Translations under genes and position numbers: made by a program | Part shown: positions 15,951-22,721 of the stretch, in pieces | How positions within the stretch are numbered: the stretch's first letter is position 1 | Layout: each line of letters starts with the position of its first letter | The notes under the pieces: model-generated | The model's input: the letters and a program-made list of their open reading frames with translations, nothing else | The model's database searches: none | What the model was told of the DNA's origin: nothing | Origin: Burkholderiaceae bacterium | GTDB lineage: Bacteria > Pseudomonadota > Gammaproteobacteria > Burkholderiales > Burkholderiaceae | NCBI GenBank assembly: GCA_947371415.1 | Contig: CANBPJ010000013.1 | Span: 1 to 22,721, forward strand | DNA: 22,721 nt | Direction: 5' to 3'

Positions 15951-16937
15951 TTAATACTTAATGGCAACTGCGCCCCAAGCAAAGCCGCCGCCCACACCCT
16001 CTAGCAAGAGATGTTGACCACGCTGAATTTGACCGGAACGCACGCCGGCATCCAAAGCAAGGGGTATGGAAGCGGCGGAGGTGTTGCCATGCTCATGCAC
16101 AGTAACAATGACTTTATCCATCGACATCCCCATCTTGCGGGCTGTGCTCTCCATAATGCGAATATTGGCTTGATGCGGCACTAACCAATCAACTTGCTCT
16201 GGCTTGAGGTTGGCCTTTTCCAAGGCTTCATGCGCTACTTGCTCAAGCACTTTCACGGCCAACTTAAATACTGCAGGGCCATCCATCGTCAAGTAGGCAG
16301 AGCCTTCAACACCGCCCTGTTTGGCGCGCCCTGGCACACACAAAATATCTCGCTGACTGCCATCAGCATGCAAGGCTGTAGACAAAATTCCAGGCTCTGA
16401 TGAGGCTTCTAGCACCACTGCGCCAGCGCCATCACCAAACAACACAGAAGTAGTACGATCTTGAAAATCCAAAATGCGAGAGAAAGTTTCTGCGCCAAGA
16501 ACCAATACTTTTTTGTAGGTGCCTGTGCGAATAAATGCATCCGCAATCGCGAGAGCGTAAGTAAAGCCAGCACAAACTGCCTGCACATCAAATGCAGCGC
16601 AGTTAGTATGGGCACCCAGCTTATCTTGAACTACACAAGCCGTGCTTGGGAAACCACCCAAATGATCTGGCGTCGATGTTGCCAAAATAATGAGGTCCAG
16701 ATCTTCAGATGAGCAACCGGCAGCCTCTAATGCTGCCTGAGCAGCCTTCACCGCCAAGTCGCTCGTCAACTGATTGTCAGCCGCAAAGTGACGCGCAGAA
16801 ATCCCGCTTCGGGTCACAATCCACTCATCACTAGTCTCAAGACCGATCTTAGCTAAACGCTCAACGAGGTCCTGATTAGTCAAACGCAACGCAGGAAGAT
16901 AACTTCCCGTTCCCGCTACCCGAGAATATGTACTCAT
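15951..16937 (-). CDS. fabH: Beta-ketoacyl-ACP synthase III
   Basis: FabH (328 aa) starts fatty acid synthesis by condensing acetyl-CoA with malonyl-ACP. The triad Cys122 (DVQAVCAGF), His255 (VPHQANIRI) and Asn285 (EHGNTSAAS) is complete. The N-terminal GTGSYLP and DEWIVTRSGI are characteristic. Its ATG at 16937 is two bases after the plsX stop codon, so the two genes are tightly coupled. Confidence 0.97.
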   Translation of the reverse strand: MSTYSRVAGTGSYLPALRLTNQDLVERLAKIGLETSDEWIVTRSGISARHFAADNQLTSDLAVKAAQAALEAAGCSSEDLDLIILATSTPDHLGGFPSTACVVQDKLGAHTNCAAFDVQAVCAGFTYALAIADAFIRTGTYKKVLVLGAETFSRILDFQDRTTSVLFGDGAGAVVLEASSEPGILSTALHADGSQRDILCVPGRAKQGGVEGSAYLTMDGPAVFKLAVKVLEQVAHEALEKANLKPEQVDWLVPHQANIRIMESTARKMGMSMDKVIVTVHEHGNTSAASIPLALDAGVRSGQIQRGQHLLLEGVGGGFAWGAVAIKY

Positions 16938-16939
16938 GA

Positions 16940-17950
16940 TTATTTTGTCTCCACCACAAAAGCTTGAGCGATGCGCTCTACCATGCGATTCTTTGCCGCT
17001 TCATAGGCGCGGTCAAGCGCAAAACCAAATGCAAAACGATCTGCAGAGCCGTGACTCTTGATCACGCAACCACGCAACCCTAGAAGCACAGCTCCGTTGT
17101 AGCGACGATGATCAACGCGCTTGCGCACACGAAGCAATGGCACCATGGCGCAGATCGCCATTAATTTAGTGAGCCATGAGCGATTAAATTCTTGTTTAAT
17201 CAAGCCGCTCATCATCTTGGCCAAACCTTCGCTCGCCTTGAGGACAACGTTACCAACAAAGCCATCACACACTACGATATCTGTAGTGCCCTTAAAAATA
17301 TCATTACCTTCTACGTTGCCATAAAAGTTTAAGTTAGTTTGGCGCAGTAACTCACTGGTCTGCTTCACCACCTCATTGCCTTTAATGACTTCTTCCCCAA
17401 TATTGAGAAGACCGATAGAAGGATTTTTTATGCCATCAACCACTTGAACCATGACATTTGCCATCTGCGCAAATTGCACTAAGTGCATCGGCTCGCAGTC
17501 GGCATTGGCACCAAGATCAAGCATTGTGGTGCCGCAGCCTTTTTCATTGGGGATCGCAGTAGCAATCGCAGGACGATCAACCCCATCTAAGGTTTTAAGG
17601 ATGTAGCGAGAGATCGCCATCAAAGCGCCCGTGTTTCCAGAGGAGATGATGGCATCCGCCAAGCCATCCTTGACTTGTTGAATCGCAATGCGCATTGAAG
17701 AATCTTTTTTGCGGCGCAACGCTACCTCAATGGGATCATCCATCAAGACAACTTCACTGGCGGGAATAATTTGAATGCGCCCCATTGGCGCTTTTGGAAA
17801 ACGACTTAAGGCTTGCTTAAGCAATTCCGGATTGCCAACCAAGGCAATCTTCACATCATCATGTTTTTCAAGAAAATCACAACAAGCAGGGACTGTGACA
17901 ACTACCCCGTGATCTCCGCCCATGGCATCGATAGCAAGAGTGACACTCAT
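16940..17950 (-). CDS. plsX: Phosphate acyltransferase PlsX
   Basis: PlsX (336 aa) is a peripheral membrane enzyme that makes acyl-phosphate from acyl-ACP, the donor PlsY uses to begin phospholipid synthesis. The N-terminal LAIDAMGGDHG, the central SSGNTGALM and DRPAIATAIP, and the C-terminal LGLRGCVIKSHGSAD are family hallmarks. I chose the ATG at 17948-17950. An in-frame TTG at 17978-17980 would add ten residues but abuts the T-run of the rpmF terminator. The ribosome binding site is poor. The intrinsic terminator just upstream means plsX-fabH-fabD-fabG expression needs read-through or a promoter within the short gap. Confidence 0.95.
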   Translation of the reverse strand: MSVTLAIDAMGGDHGVVVTVPACCDFLEKHDDVKIALVGNPELLKQALSRFPKAPMGRIQIIPASEVVLMDDPIEVALRRKKDSSMRIAIQQVKDGLADAIISSGNTGALMAISRYILKTLDGVDRPAIATAIPNEKGCGTTMLDLGANADCEPMHLVQFAQMANVMVQVVDGIKNPSIGLLNIGEEVIKGNEVVKQTSELLRQTNLNFYGNVEGNDIFKGTTDIVVCDGFVGNVVLKASEGLAKMMSGLIKQEFNRSWLTKLMAICAMVPLLRVRKRVDHRRYNGAVLLGLRGCVIKSHGSADRFAFGFALDRAYEAAKNRMVERIAQAFVVETK

Positions 17951-17981
17951 ATCATGAATTGCTGCAATTGGTGTGTTCAAG

Positions 17982-18009
17982 AAAAAAGCGGCTTTTAATC
18001 GAGCCGCTT
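17982..18009 (-). terminator. Intrinsic terminator between rpmF and plsX
   Basis: On the minus strand AAGCGGCT, an eight-base loop and AGCCGCTT form a perfect eight-pair stem followed by four more T. It begins 22 bases after the rpmF stop and ends about 31 bases before the plsX ATG. It fits a rho-independent terminator that would let rpmF be made in excess of the lipid genes. Confidence 0.8.
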
Positions 18010-18030
18010 CTATCTTTTCAGACTAAAGAA

Positions 18031-18210
18031 TTAGTCGTTTTTAGTTTTAACAACTTTACGGCCACGGTAGTAGCCATTTGGTGAAATGTGGTGGCGTAAA
18101 TGAGCCTCACCAGTTGTGGCTTCAACAGCCGTAGCAGGTGCGGTCAAAAAGTCGTGCGCACGGTGCATGCCACGTTTGGATGGGGATTTTTTATTCTGTT
18201 GGACGGCCAT
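18031..18210 (-). CDS. rpmF: 50S ribosomal protein bL32
   Basis: A 59-aa open frame beginning MAVQQNKKSPSKRGMHRAHD and ending YYRGRKVVKTKND. This is bL32, which sits near the peptidyl-transferase side of the large subunit. The family N terminus (AVQQNKKSPSKRGMRRAHD) is nearly unchanged and the HISPNGYYRG segment is typical. The zinc-binding cysteines of some bL32 proteins are absent, so this is the zinc-free form. AGGAG seven bases before the ATG is a strong ribosome binding site. The order yceD-rpmF-plsX is conserved across proteobacteria. A candidate promoter lies just upstream and a terminator just downstream. Confidence 0.97.
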   Translation of the reverse strand: MAVQQNKKSPSKRGMHRAHDFLTAPATAVEATTGEAHLRHHISPNGYYRGRKVVKTKND

Positions 18211-18233
18211 ATTGAACTCCTAAGCAAGGCAAT

Positions 18234-18242
18234 ATTCTAGCA
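18234..18242 (-). promoter_or_regulatory. Candidate extended -10 promoter of rpmF
   Basis: On the minus strand the bases read TGCTAGAAT, an extended -10 (TGn plus TAGAAT, five of six), about 24 bases before the rpmF ATG. The -35 position has no good match, which is common for extended -10 promoters. Placed in the 105-base gap after yceD, it would let rpmF be expressed independently. Confidence 0.5.
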
Positions 18243-18315
18243 TAGAAAATCCACTAAATGCTTGATTTATTGATAACGACAACTTAAAAGGGAGGTCTGG
18301 TTCATTACCCTGAAA

Positions 18316-18894
18316 TCAATTTTTTTTCATATTTTTCAATATGTTAAAGGGATTTTGAGGTTTTTCAGAGGCATCGGCTACTTCCCCGCCCTCCCCAAAT
18401 GAAGAGGCATGCGGTTGGCAGGCGCCTGCGGGATGCTTTGGAATTAAGGGGAAAGACAGCAAAATTTCATCCTCAATCAAGCCCAACAGATCAAAGTGCT
18501 GACTGGCAACCAAAGGTTCCTGTTGATCATCCTCAATTGGAAAGGCATCCGCCTCCGCTTCAGTGGCGACCATGATGAATCGGCTCTCTTGGGCCAAGTC
18601 CAGGCCACAATCTTGCAAACAACTCTGACAGACCAGATGAATACGGCCCTTTACCCCCAACTCCAGGATTTGACGGGGCTCCGAACCTGGAGAATCCGCA
18701 AAATGCGTACTTACCTGCCAATGGAAGCCATCACCCGGCTCAAGGCTAGAAGCCTCCTCGGCCACCCTCGGCAAGGCTGAAATCTCCAAAAAACCAGCCC
18801 CTTGATAGGCCTGAGGGGCGCAAAAATCGATCCTGCGCAAAGCGCTTGGATCCGCGGATAGCTCAACTTGAGGTAAAACTTGATTACGATTCAT
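18316..18894 (-). CDS. yceD: YceD family protein (DUF177)
   Basis: A 192-aa protein of the YceD/DUF177 family, encoded almost always just before rpmF and linked in the literature to 23S rRNA accumulation; its exact molecular role is not settled. LVCQSCLQDC at 87-96 supplies the conserved CxxC cysteines, and a further Cys159 and His162 could complete a metal site. DEILLSFPLIPKH at 142-154 and the terminal NPFNILKNMKK are family features. The ATG at 18894 is 43 bases from the divergent maf start. A run of eight A on the coding strand sits just before its stop codon. Confidence 0.9.
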   Translation of the reverse strand: MNRNQVLPQVELSADPSALRRIDFCAPQAYQGAGFLEISALPRVAEEASSLEPGDGFHWQVSTHFADSPGSEPRQILELGVKGRIHLVCQSCLQDCGLDLAQESRFIMVATEAEADAFPIEDDQQEPLVASQHFDLLGLIEDEILLSFPLIPKHPAGACQPHASSFGEGGEVADASEKPQNPFNILKNMKKN

Positions 18895-18908
18895 GACATC
18901 AGTCTAAA
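18880..18908 (+). promoter_or_regulatory. Candidate promoter of maf
   Basis: TTGATT (18880-18885) and TCTAAA (18903-18908) are 17 bases apart, each matching four of six consensus positions. The -35 box is inside the first codons of the divergent yceD gene. Transcription would start near 18914, between the two possible maf starts. Confidence 0.4.
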
Positions 18909-18937
18909 TGAAGGCTTCACCGAAAGTACAAGTAGCG

Positions 18938-19531
18938 ATGAGTAATTCTGCAAAAAAACTAATTCTGGCATCCACCTCGGTCTATCGTCGGGAGCTCTTA
19001 GAGCGCCTACGCATCCCTTTTGATGTCATCTCACCCAAGGTTGATGAAACCCCCCTCCCTGGCGAAGGCACTCTGGAGCTAGCCTTGCGCTTAGCAAAAG
19101 CGAAGGCTGCAGCGGTAGCTAAGGTCCACCCTGAGGCCTGGGTGATTGGCTCCGACCAAGTGGCCGACCTGTGTGGCGCCGCCATTGGTAAGCCAGGAAA
19201 CTTTGAGCGCGCAATGGCGCAACTTCAGCTCATGCGTGGTGCAACCGTGACTTTTCAAACGGCGCTGTGCCTCATGCGTGGGATTGAGGAAACAACGATC
19301 AATATTCCTACGGAAGTGACTTTCCGCAAACTCTCTGATGATGTTCTGGAGGCATACCTACATGCCGAGGAGCCCTATGACTGCGCAGGTAGCGCCAAAT
19401 CCGAAGGTTTGGGAATTTCACTCTTAGAATCCATTAAGAGCGATGATCCCACTGCGTTAATTGGTCTTCCTTTGATCGCCTTGAGCGGCCTCTTGCGAGA
19501 AGTTGGCTTTGTAATTCCGACAAAGAAATAA
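18938..19531 (+). CDS. maf: Maf-family nucleotide pyrophosphatase, YceF (7-methyl-GTP) type
   Basis: A Maf/HAM1-superfamily pyrophosphatase (197 aa) that hydrolyses non-canonical nucleoside triphosphates. LILASTSVYRRELLERL at 8-24 is the Maf signature, and GSDQVA at 71-76 carries catalytic Asp73. The GSDQV form is typical of the YceF branch, which acts on 7-methyl-GTP, rather than the GADT form of dTTP/UTP enzymes. YDCAGSAKSEGLGI is also typical. The ATG at 18938 gives the length of E. coli YceF; an upstream ATG at 18908 overlaps the candidate -10 box and is less likely. It is divergent from yceD, as in E. coli. Confidence 0.93.
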   Translation: MSNSAKKLILASTSVYRRELLERLRIPFDVISPKVDETPLPGEGTLELALRLAKAKAAAVAKVHPEAWVIGSDQVADLCGAAIGKPGNFERAMAQLQLMRGATVTFQTALCLMRGIEETTINIPTEVTFRKLSDDVLEAYLHAEEPYDCAGSAKSEGLGISLLESIKSDDPTALIGLPLIALSGLLREVGFVIPTKK

Positions 19532-19558
19532 AAATAAAAAAGAAACGAAGTTAAATAC

Positions 19559-20332
19559 ATGAGCTCCACACTAGGCACCCTCTTTTTAATTCCCAATACT
19601 TTGGGAGATGACTCTCGAGTTGAGCAATTACCTTGGGTCCTACCAAGCGAAACCATTGCTCAAACATCCAAGCTAGTGCATTGGATTGTGGAAGACGCCA
19701 AAACTGCCCGAGCTTTTTTAAAAGCGGTAGATAGTGTTTTACCTTTAGCTTGCGCCATTCAAGAAATGCAAATGAGTGAGTGGCGTGGTGTTGCCAGAAA
19801 CGCCAAGTATGGTGACGCAGTAAAGCCAATGGATTTGCTCAAGCCTTTAATGGCTGGCAATGACATGGGCCTCATGTCAGAGGCTGGCGTTCCCGGGGTG
19901 GCAGACCCTGGCGCAGAGCTCGTGCTAGCAGCGCACAAGCTGGGCGCCAAGGTAAAGCCTTTGGTTGGTCCAAGTTCGATTTTGTTGGGCCTGATGGCTA
20001 GCGGTTTAAATGGTCAACGCTTTGCTTTTCAGGGGTACGTTCCGCATGATGCACAAGACCGCATCGCAAAACTGAAACAGTTGGAAGTGGAGTCCAGAAA
20101 GTTACAACAAACTCAAATCTGGATTGAGACACCCTATCGCAACACCGCAATGCTGATGGCCTGCCTTAGTACGTTGGCACCACAATCATTGCTTTGCTTG
20201 GGGATGGATCTCAGCCTTCCAAGCGAAACCATTACGACGCTCTCGATTGCAGAATGGCGCAAGCGCTATCCGAATGAAGCAGCATGCTCCTCATTACAAA
20301 ATAGGCCAGCAGTATTTCTATTGCTGGCCTAA
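19559..20332 (+). CDS. RsmI-like SAM-dependent methyltransferase (tetrapyrrole methylase fold)
   Basis: A 257-aa protein of the tetrapyrrole (corrin/porphyrin) methylase superfamily, closest in pattern to RsmI, the 16S rRNA C1402 2'-O-methyltransferase. Visible are GTLFLIPNTLG at 6-16, VEDAKTARAFLK at 44-55, MSEAGVPGVADPGAELV at 106-122, and PLVGPSSILLGLMASGL at 134-150, followed by RFAFQGYVP and IETPYRN. The usual RsmI motif GNLxD after the first strand is absent, replaced by GDDSRVEQLPWVL, so it is probably a paralogue rather than RsmI itself. The substrate is unknown. It follows maf by 27 bases and is likely cotranscribed. It converges on sppA with a 22-base gap. Confidence 0.85.
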   Translation: MSSTLGTLFLIPNTLGDDSRVEQLPWVLPSETIAQTSKLVHWIVEDAKTARAFLKAVDSVLPLACAIQEMQMSEWRGVARNAKYGDAVKPMDLLKPLMAGNDMGLMSEAGVPGVADPGAELVLAAHKLGAKVKPLVGPSSILLGLMASGLNGQRFAFQGYVPHDAQDRIAKLKQLEVESRKLQQTQIWIETPYRNTAMLMACLSTLAPQSLLCLGMDLSLPSETITTLSIAEWRKRYPNEAACSSLQNRPAVFLLLA

Positions 20333-20354
20333 GCTGTATTGGTTGACTGCTGTA

Positions 20355-21314
20355 TTACTTGAGATCAGGCGTCTTAATTAATGCCTTACCAGCAGCAGAG
20401 CCCACCTCAGCACCAAAGCGCTTGGCAACGCGTTCGGCGAAATTCTCTTTCATTGTGTAGTCCAGGATATCTGAGGCTTTAAAGATATCGCGGGCTACAG
20501 ACTCCACGGTTCCATAGCCATCCACCAAGCCATTTTTGATGGCTTGTTCGCCATTCCAAACCCGGCCAGAGAACATATCCGGCGTTTCTTTTAAGCGATC
20601 ACCGCGGCCCGCCTTCACCACCGCAATAAATTGCTGATGAATCTCATCGATCATAGTTTTGATCATCTCTACTTGCTGTGGATTTTCTTTAGAGAACGGA
20701 TCCATCATGCCCTTGTTAGAGCCGGCAGTAATCATCCGACGTGTCACGCCCAATTTATCCATCAAGCCAGTAAAACCAAAGCCTTCCATGATCACACCGA
20801 TGGACCCTACGAGACTGGCCTTATCCACCAAAATCTGATCTCCAGCTACGGCAACGTAGTAACCACCGGAGGCGCAAATGTCTTCAACCACTACATAGAA
20901 CGGTTTACTTGGATAGAGTTTACGCAGGCGATGAATCTCATCATTCATCATGCCAGCCTGAACTGGAGAGCCACCAGGGCTGTTAATGCGCAATACAACC
21001 CCCGCACTATTTTCATTCTCAAATGCAGCGGTCAGTGATGAGTTGATATCCAAAGCATTAGCCATGGAGCTTGAAGAGATCTCTCCCTCTAGCGTAACTA
21101 AGGCTGTGTGCTTCTCCATTCCCATGCCGCGCCCTGGCAGATGAAAATCAAATACTGCCAGCACTGCGCCGACAAAGACAATGAGAGTCAGAATGCGAAA
21201 CACCGCTTTCCAGCGACGTGCCTTACGAGTCTCTTTTAAATTTTCTAATAACAAATGCTCGAGTGCCTGACGCTCCCAATTTTGATTCGCATTTTCGGAT
21301 TGATTGTGGTCCAT
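20355..21314 (-). CDS. sppA: S49 family signal peptide peptidase (short SppA type)
   Basis: A 319-aa membrane-anchored serine peptidase that clears remnant signal peptides and related fragments. One membrane segment lies at about 40-56, placing the catalytic domain in the periplasm. The Ser-Lys dyad is Ser149 in DICASGGYYVA and Lys201 in AGSNKGMMDP; the spacing of 52 equals that of Bacillus SppA (Ser147, Lys199). RINSPGGSPVQAG at 109-121 and VGSIGV at 169-174 are family motifs. It is the single-domain form, half the size of E. coli SppA. AAGGA before the ATG is a fair ribosome binding site. It follows the HAD gene by 23 bases. Confidence 0.94.
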   Translation of the reverse strand: MDHNQSENANQNWERQALEHLLLENLKETRKARRWKAVFRILTLIVFVGAVLAVFDFHLPGRGMGMEKHTALVTLEGEISSSSMANALDINSSLTAAFENENSAGVVLRINSPGGSPVQAGMMNDEIHRLRKLYPSKPFYVVVEDICASGGYYVAVAGDQILVDKASLVGSIGVIMEGFGFTGLMDKLGVTRRMITAGSNKGMMDPFSKENPQQVEMIKTMIDEIHQQFIAVVKAGRGDRLKETPDMFSGRVWNGEQAIKNGLVDGYGTVESVARDIFKASDILDYTMKENFAERVAKRFGAEVGSAAGKALIKTPDLK

Positions 21315-21337
21315 CTTTTTTAATCCTTGCTGACTAA

Positions 21338-22024
21338 CTAGTTTTTAACAGTGAGGTTGTCACTAAGCCATTGACTTAGCTGCGAGACATCATCCACATG
21401 AATCAGGGATGGCGCTTCTTGTAAGGTGCTGGGTGGATGTGCACCATAAGTTACCGCCACCGCATCCACCCCTGCATTAGCCGCCATATCCAAATCATGG
21501 GTAGTGTCACCAATCATCAGCATGCGACGCATTGGCACCTGCATCACATCCGATAACTCTAAGAGCATCCCAGGATGGGGCTTAGAGAAGGATTCATCTG
21601 CAGTGCGGGTTTCATGAAACATAGCTTCTAACTGGTGATGCTTTAAGGAGCGATCCAATCCCACACGAGATTTGCCGGTGGCAACGCCTAATAAATAACC
21701 ATCATCACGCAGGCTGGCTAGTAACTCACGAATACCCGGAAATAAATCTAGCTCATGGTCCTTAGCTAAGTAGTGATAGCGAAAGCGCTCAGTCAACTTT
21801 GGGAAATGGGCCGGCTCAATCCAGGGCACGGCTCTTCTCAATGAATCCTGAATACCCAAGCCAATGACTGAGCTAGCCAAAGTGTCATCCGGCTCTTTAA
21901 AACCTAAATCACGGCAAGCCTGCTGTATGCAATCGACGATAGTCGGCGTGGAATCCATAATGGTTCCATCCCAATCCCACACAATCAGGTCGTAACGTCT
22001 TTCGGACTTTTGCTCTTCAATCAT
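21338..22024 (-). CDS. HAD-superfamily phosphatase (Gph-like)
   Basis: A 228-aa HAD-family hydrolase. Motif I is DWDGTIMDS (about residues 17-25), with the nucleophile Asp17 and Asp19; motif II is VATGKSRVG with its threonine; the motif III lysine is in SKPHPGML; and motif IV is MIGDTTHDLDMA. The helical cap follows motif I, as in phosphoglycolate phosphatase (Gph), but the substrate cannot be read from sequence. I chose the ATG at 22022-22024, which overlaps the rluC stop by eight bases; an in-frame TTG 14 codons upstream would lie deep inside rluC. The rluC-HAD-sppA order suggests one transcript. Confidence 0.9.
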   Translation of the reverse strand: MIEEQKSERRYDLIVWDWDGTIMDSTPTIVDCIQQACRDLGFKEPDDTLASSVIGLGIQDSLRRAVPWIEPAHFPKLTERFRYHYLAKDHELDLFPGIRELLASLRDDGYLLGVATGKSRVGLDRSLKHHQLEAMFHETRTADESFSKPHPGMLLELSDVMQVPMRRMLMIGDTTHDLDMAANAGVDAVAVTYGAHPPSTLQEAPSLIHVDDVSQLSQWLSDNLTVKN

Positions 22025-22721
22025 TTGGGGTATCGGTTGCTCTGCTTTTTTCAGCTGGTACCTCAAAGTTTTTCATCATTGCCGCAAATTCAGCGGGTAA
22101 TGGCGATTCGATGCGCATCTTCTCACCAGTGCGCGGATGCGTAAAGCCGGCCAAATGGGCATGTAAATACAAGCGCTTCGATTTAATAATCTTGTCTTGA
22201 TCCTCAAAGCCATACTTATCATCACCCAAGATAGCGTGACCCAGTTTTTGGAGGTGGACACGGATTTGGTGGGTGCGGCCCGTTTTGAGCTGAGCCTCGG
22301 CCAAAGTAATCGCTACCTCTCCACGCTTCATAGTTTTGACGACACGCAAAGCGGTGTGACTTGGCAAACCATCTGGGTCAACGCGGACACGTCGCTCTCC
22401 ATTAGGCAATAAATACTTATGTAAGGCGAACTTGAGCTGCATGACGCCTGGACCCTGAGCAATTTCGCCATGGGCAAGCAAGTAATAGCGCTTATCTGTC
22501 TGCCCTTCGCGAATTTGACGATGCAGCTCCACTAGAGCGCTGCGTTTTTTAGCTAGGAGGAGGACACCCGAAGTATCTCGATCTAAGCGATGAACTAATT
22601 CTAGGAATTTGAGTTCTGGGCGGGTAATGCGCAGAGTTTCAATGACACCAAGGGCGATACCCGATCCACCATGAACTGCCAAACCTGGTGGTTTATTGAC
22701 GATTAATAGAGCTTCATCCTC
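22017..22721 (-). CDS. rluC: 23S rRNA pseudouridine synthase RluC, 5' end outside window
   Basis: The C-terminal 234 residues of a RluA-family synthase, open to the window edge. RluC modifies U955, U2504 and U2580 of 23S rRNA in E. coli. The catalytic aspartate is in HRLDRDTSGVLLLAK, and GRTHQIRVHL and the terminal HLAGFTHPRTGEKM are conserved. The first visible residues, EDEALLIVNKPPGLAVHGG, are the start of the catalytic domain, so the missing part is the N-terminal S4 domain and linker. RluC rather than RluD is preferred because of the neighbouring maf/yceD/rpmF cluster, as in E. coli; this is an inference. Confidence 0.92.
   Translation of the reverse strand, partial: EDEALLIVNKPPGLAVHGGSGIALGVIETLRITRPELKFLELVHRLDRDTSGVLLLAKKRSALVELHRQIREGQTDKRYYLLAHGEIAQGPGVMQLKFALHKYLLPNGERRVRVDPDGLPSHTALRVVKTMKRGEVAITLAEAQLKTGRTHQIRVHLQKLGHAILGDDKYGFEDQDKIIKSKRLYLHAHLAGFTHPRTGEKMRIESPLPAEFAAMMKNFEVPAEKSRATDTPND

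Noticed and set aside
1..22721. Search for defence systems, phage, insertion sequences, CRISPR arrays or tRNA genes
   Set aside because: None of the genes, repeats or cloverleaf patterns expected for these was seen; the window is core housekeeping sequence.

Overview
The window is a stretch of bacterial core chromosome, densely packed and with no mobile DNA. The gene order and protein types fit a betaproteobacterium of the Burkholderiales. The evidence is the order yceD-rpmF-plsX-fabH-fabD-fabG-acpP-fabF, then mucD-lepA-lepB-rnc-era-recO-pdxJ-acpS-nagZ, with efp, earP and uvrC beyond. The moderate base composition, short gaps and gene content suggest a small-genome freshwater lineage such as Polynucleobacter. 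That assignment is an inference from memory of gene order, not a database match.

Layout. Positions 1-705 hold the 5' part of uvrC (minus), cut by the window edge. It is divergent from earP (plus), and the two start codons overlap. earP is followed by efp, a paired EF-P rhamnosyltransferase and its target. efp ends in a clear intrinsic terminator, and then comes a two-part GNAT-family protein (plus). From 3513 to 18894 a 15.4 kb block runs entirely on the minus strand. Read in the direction of transcription it is yceD, rpmF, plsX, fabH, fabD, fabG, acpP, fabF (envelope lipid supply with a ribosomal protein), mucD (periplasmic protease), lepA, lepB, rnc, era, recO, pdxJ, acpS and nagZ. From 18938 the plus strand carries maf (YceF type) and an RsmI-like methylase. 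The right end (minus) holds rluC (5' end outside the window), a HAD phosphatase and an SppA-type S49 peptidase.

How the genes work together. plsX, fabH, fabD, fabG, acpP and fabF supply malonyl-ACP handling, initiation, elongation, reduction and acyl-phosphate output for type II fatty acid synthesis. acpS, further down the same strand, activates AcpP. lepA, rnc, era, efp/earP and rluC all serve ribosome assembly or translation. lepB, mucD and sppA handle exported proteins, and nagZ recycles cell wall.

No stretch over 300 bases lacks a gene; the longest gap is about 144 bases (10885-11028). I saw no tRNA, rRNA, CRISPR array, insertion sequence or phage gene. I do not think the window holds a new multi-gene system. 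The items worth a second look are regulatory: forced overlapping divergent start codons, a terminator splitting rpmF from plsX, palindromes at the acpP and lepA promoters, and the apparent absence of rpoE-rseA-rseB between fabF and mucD.
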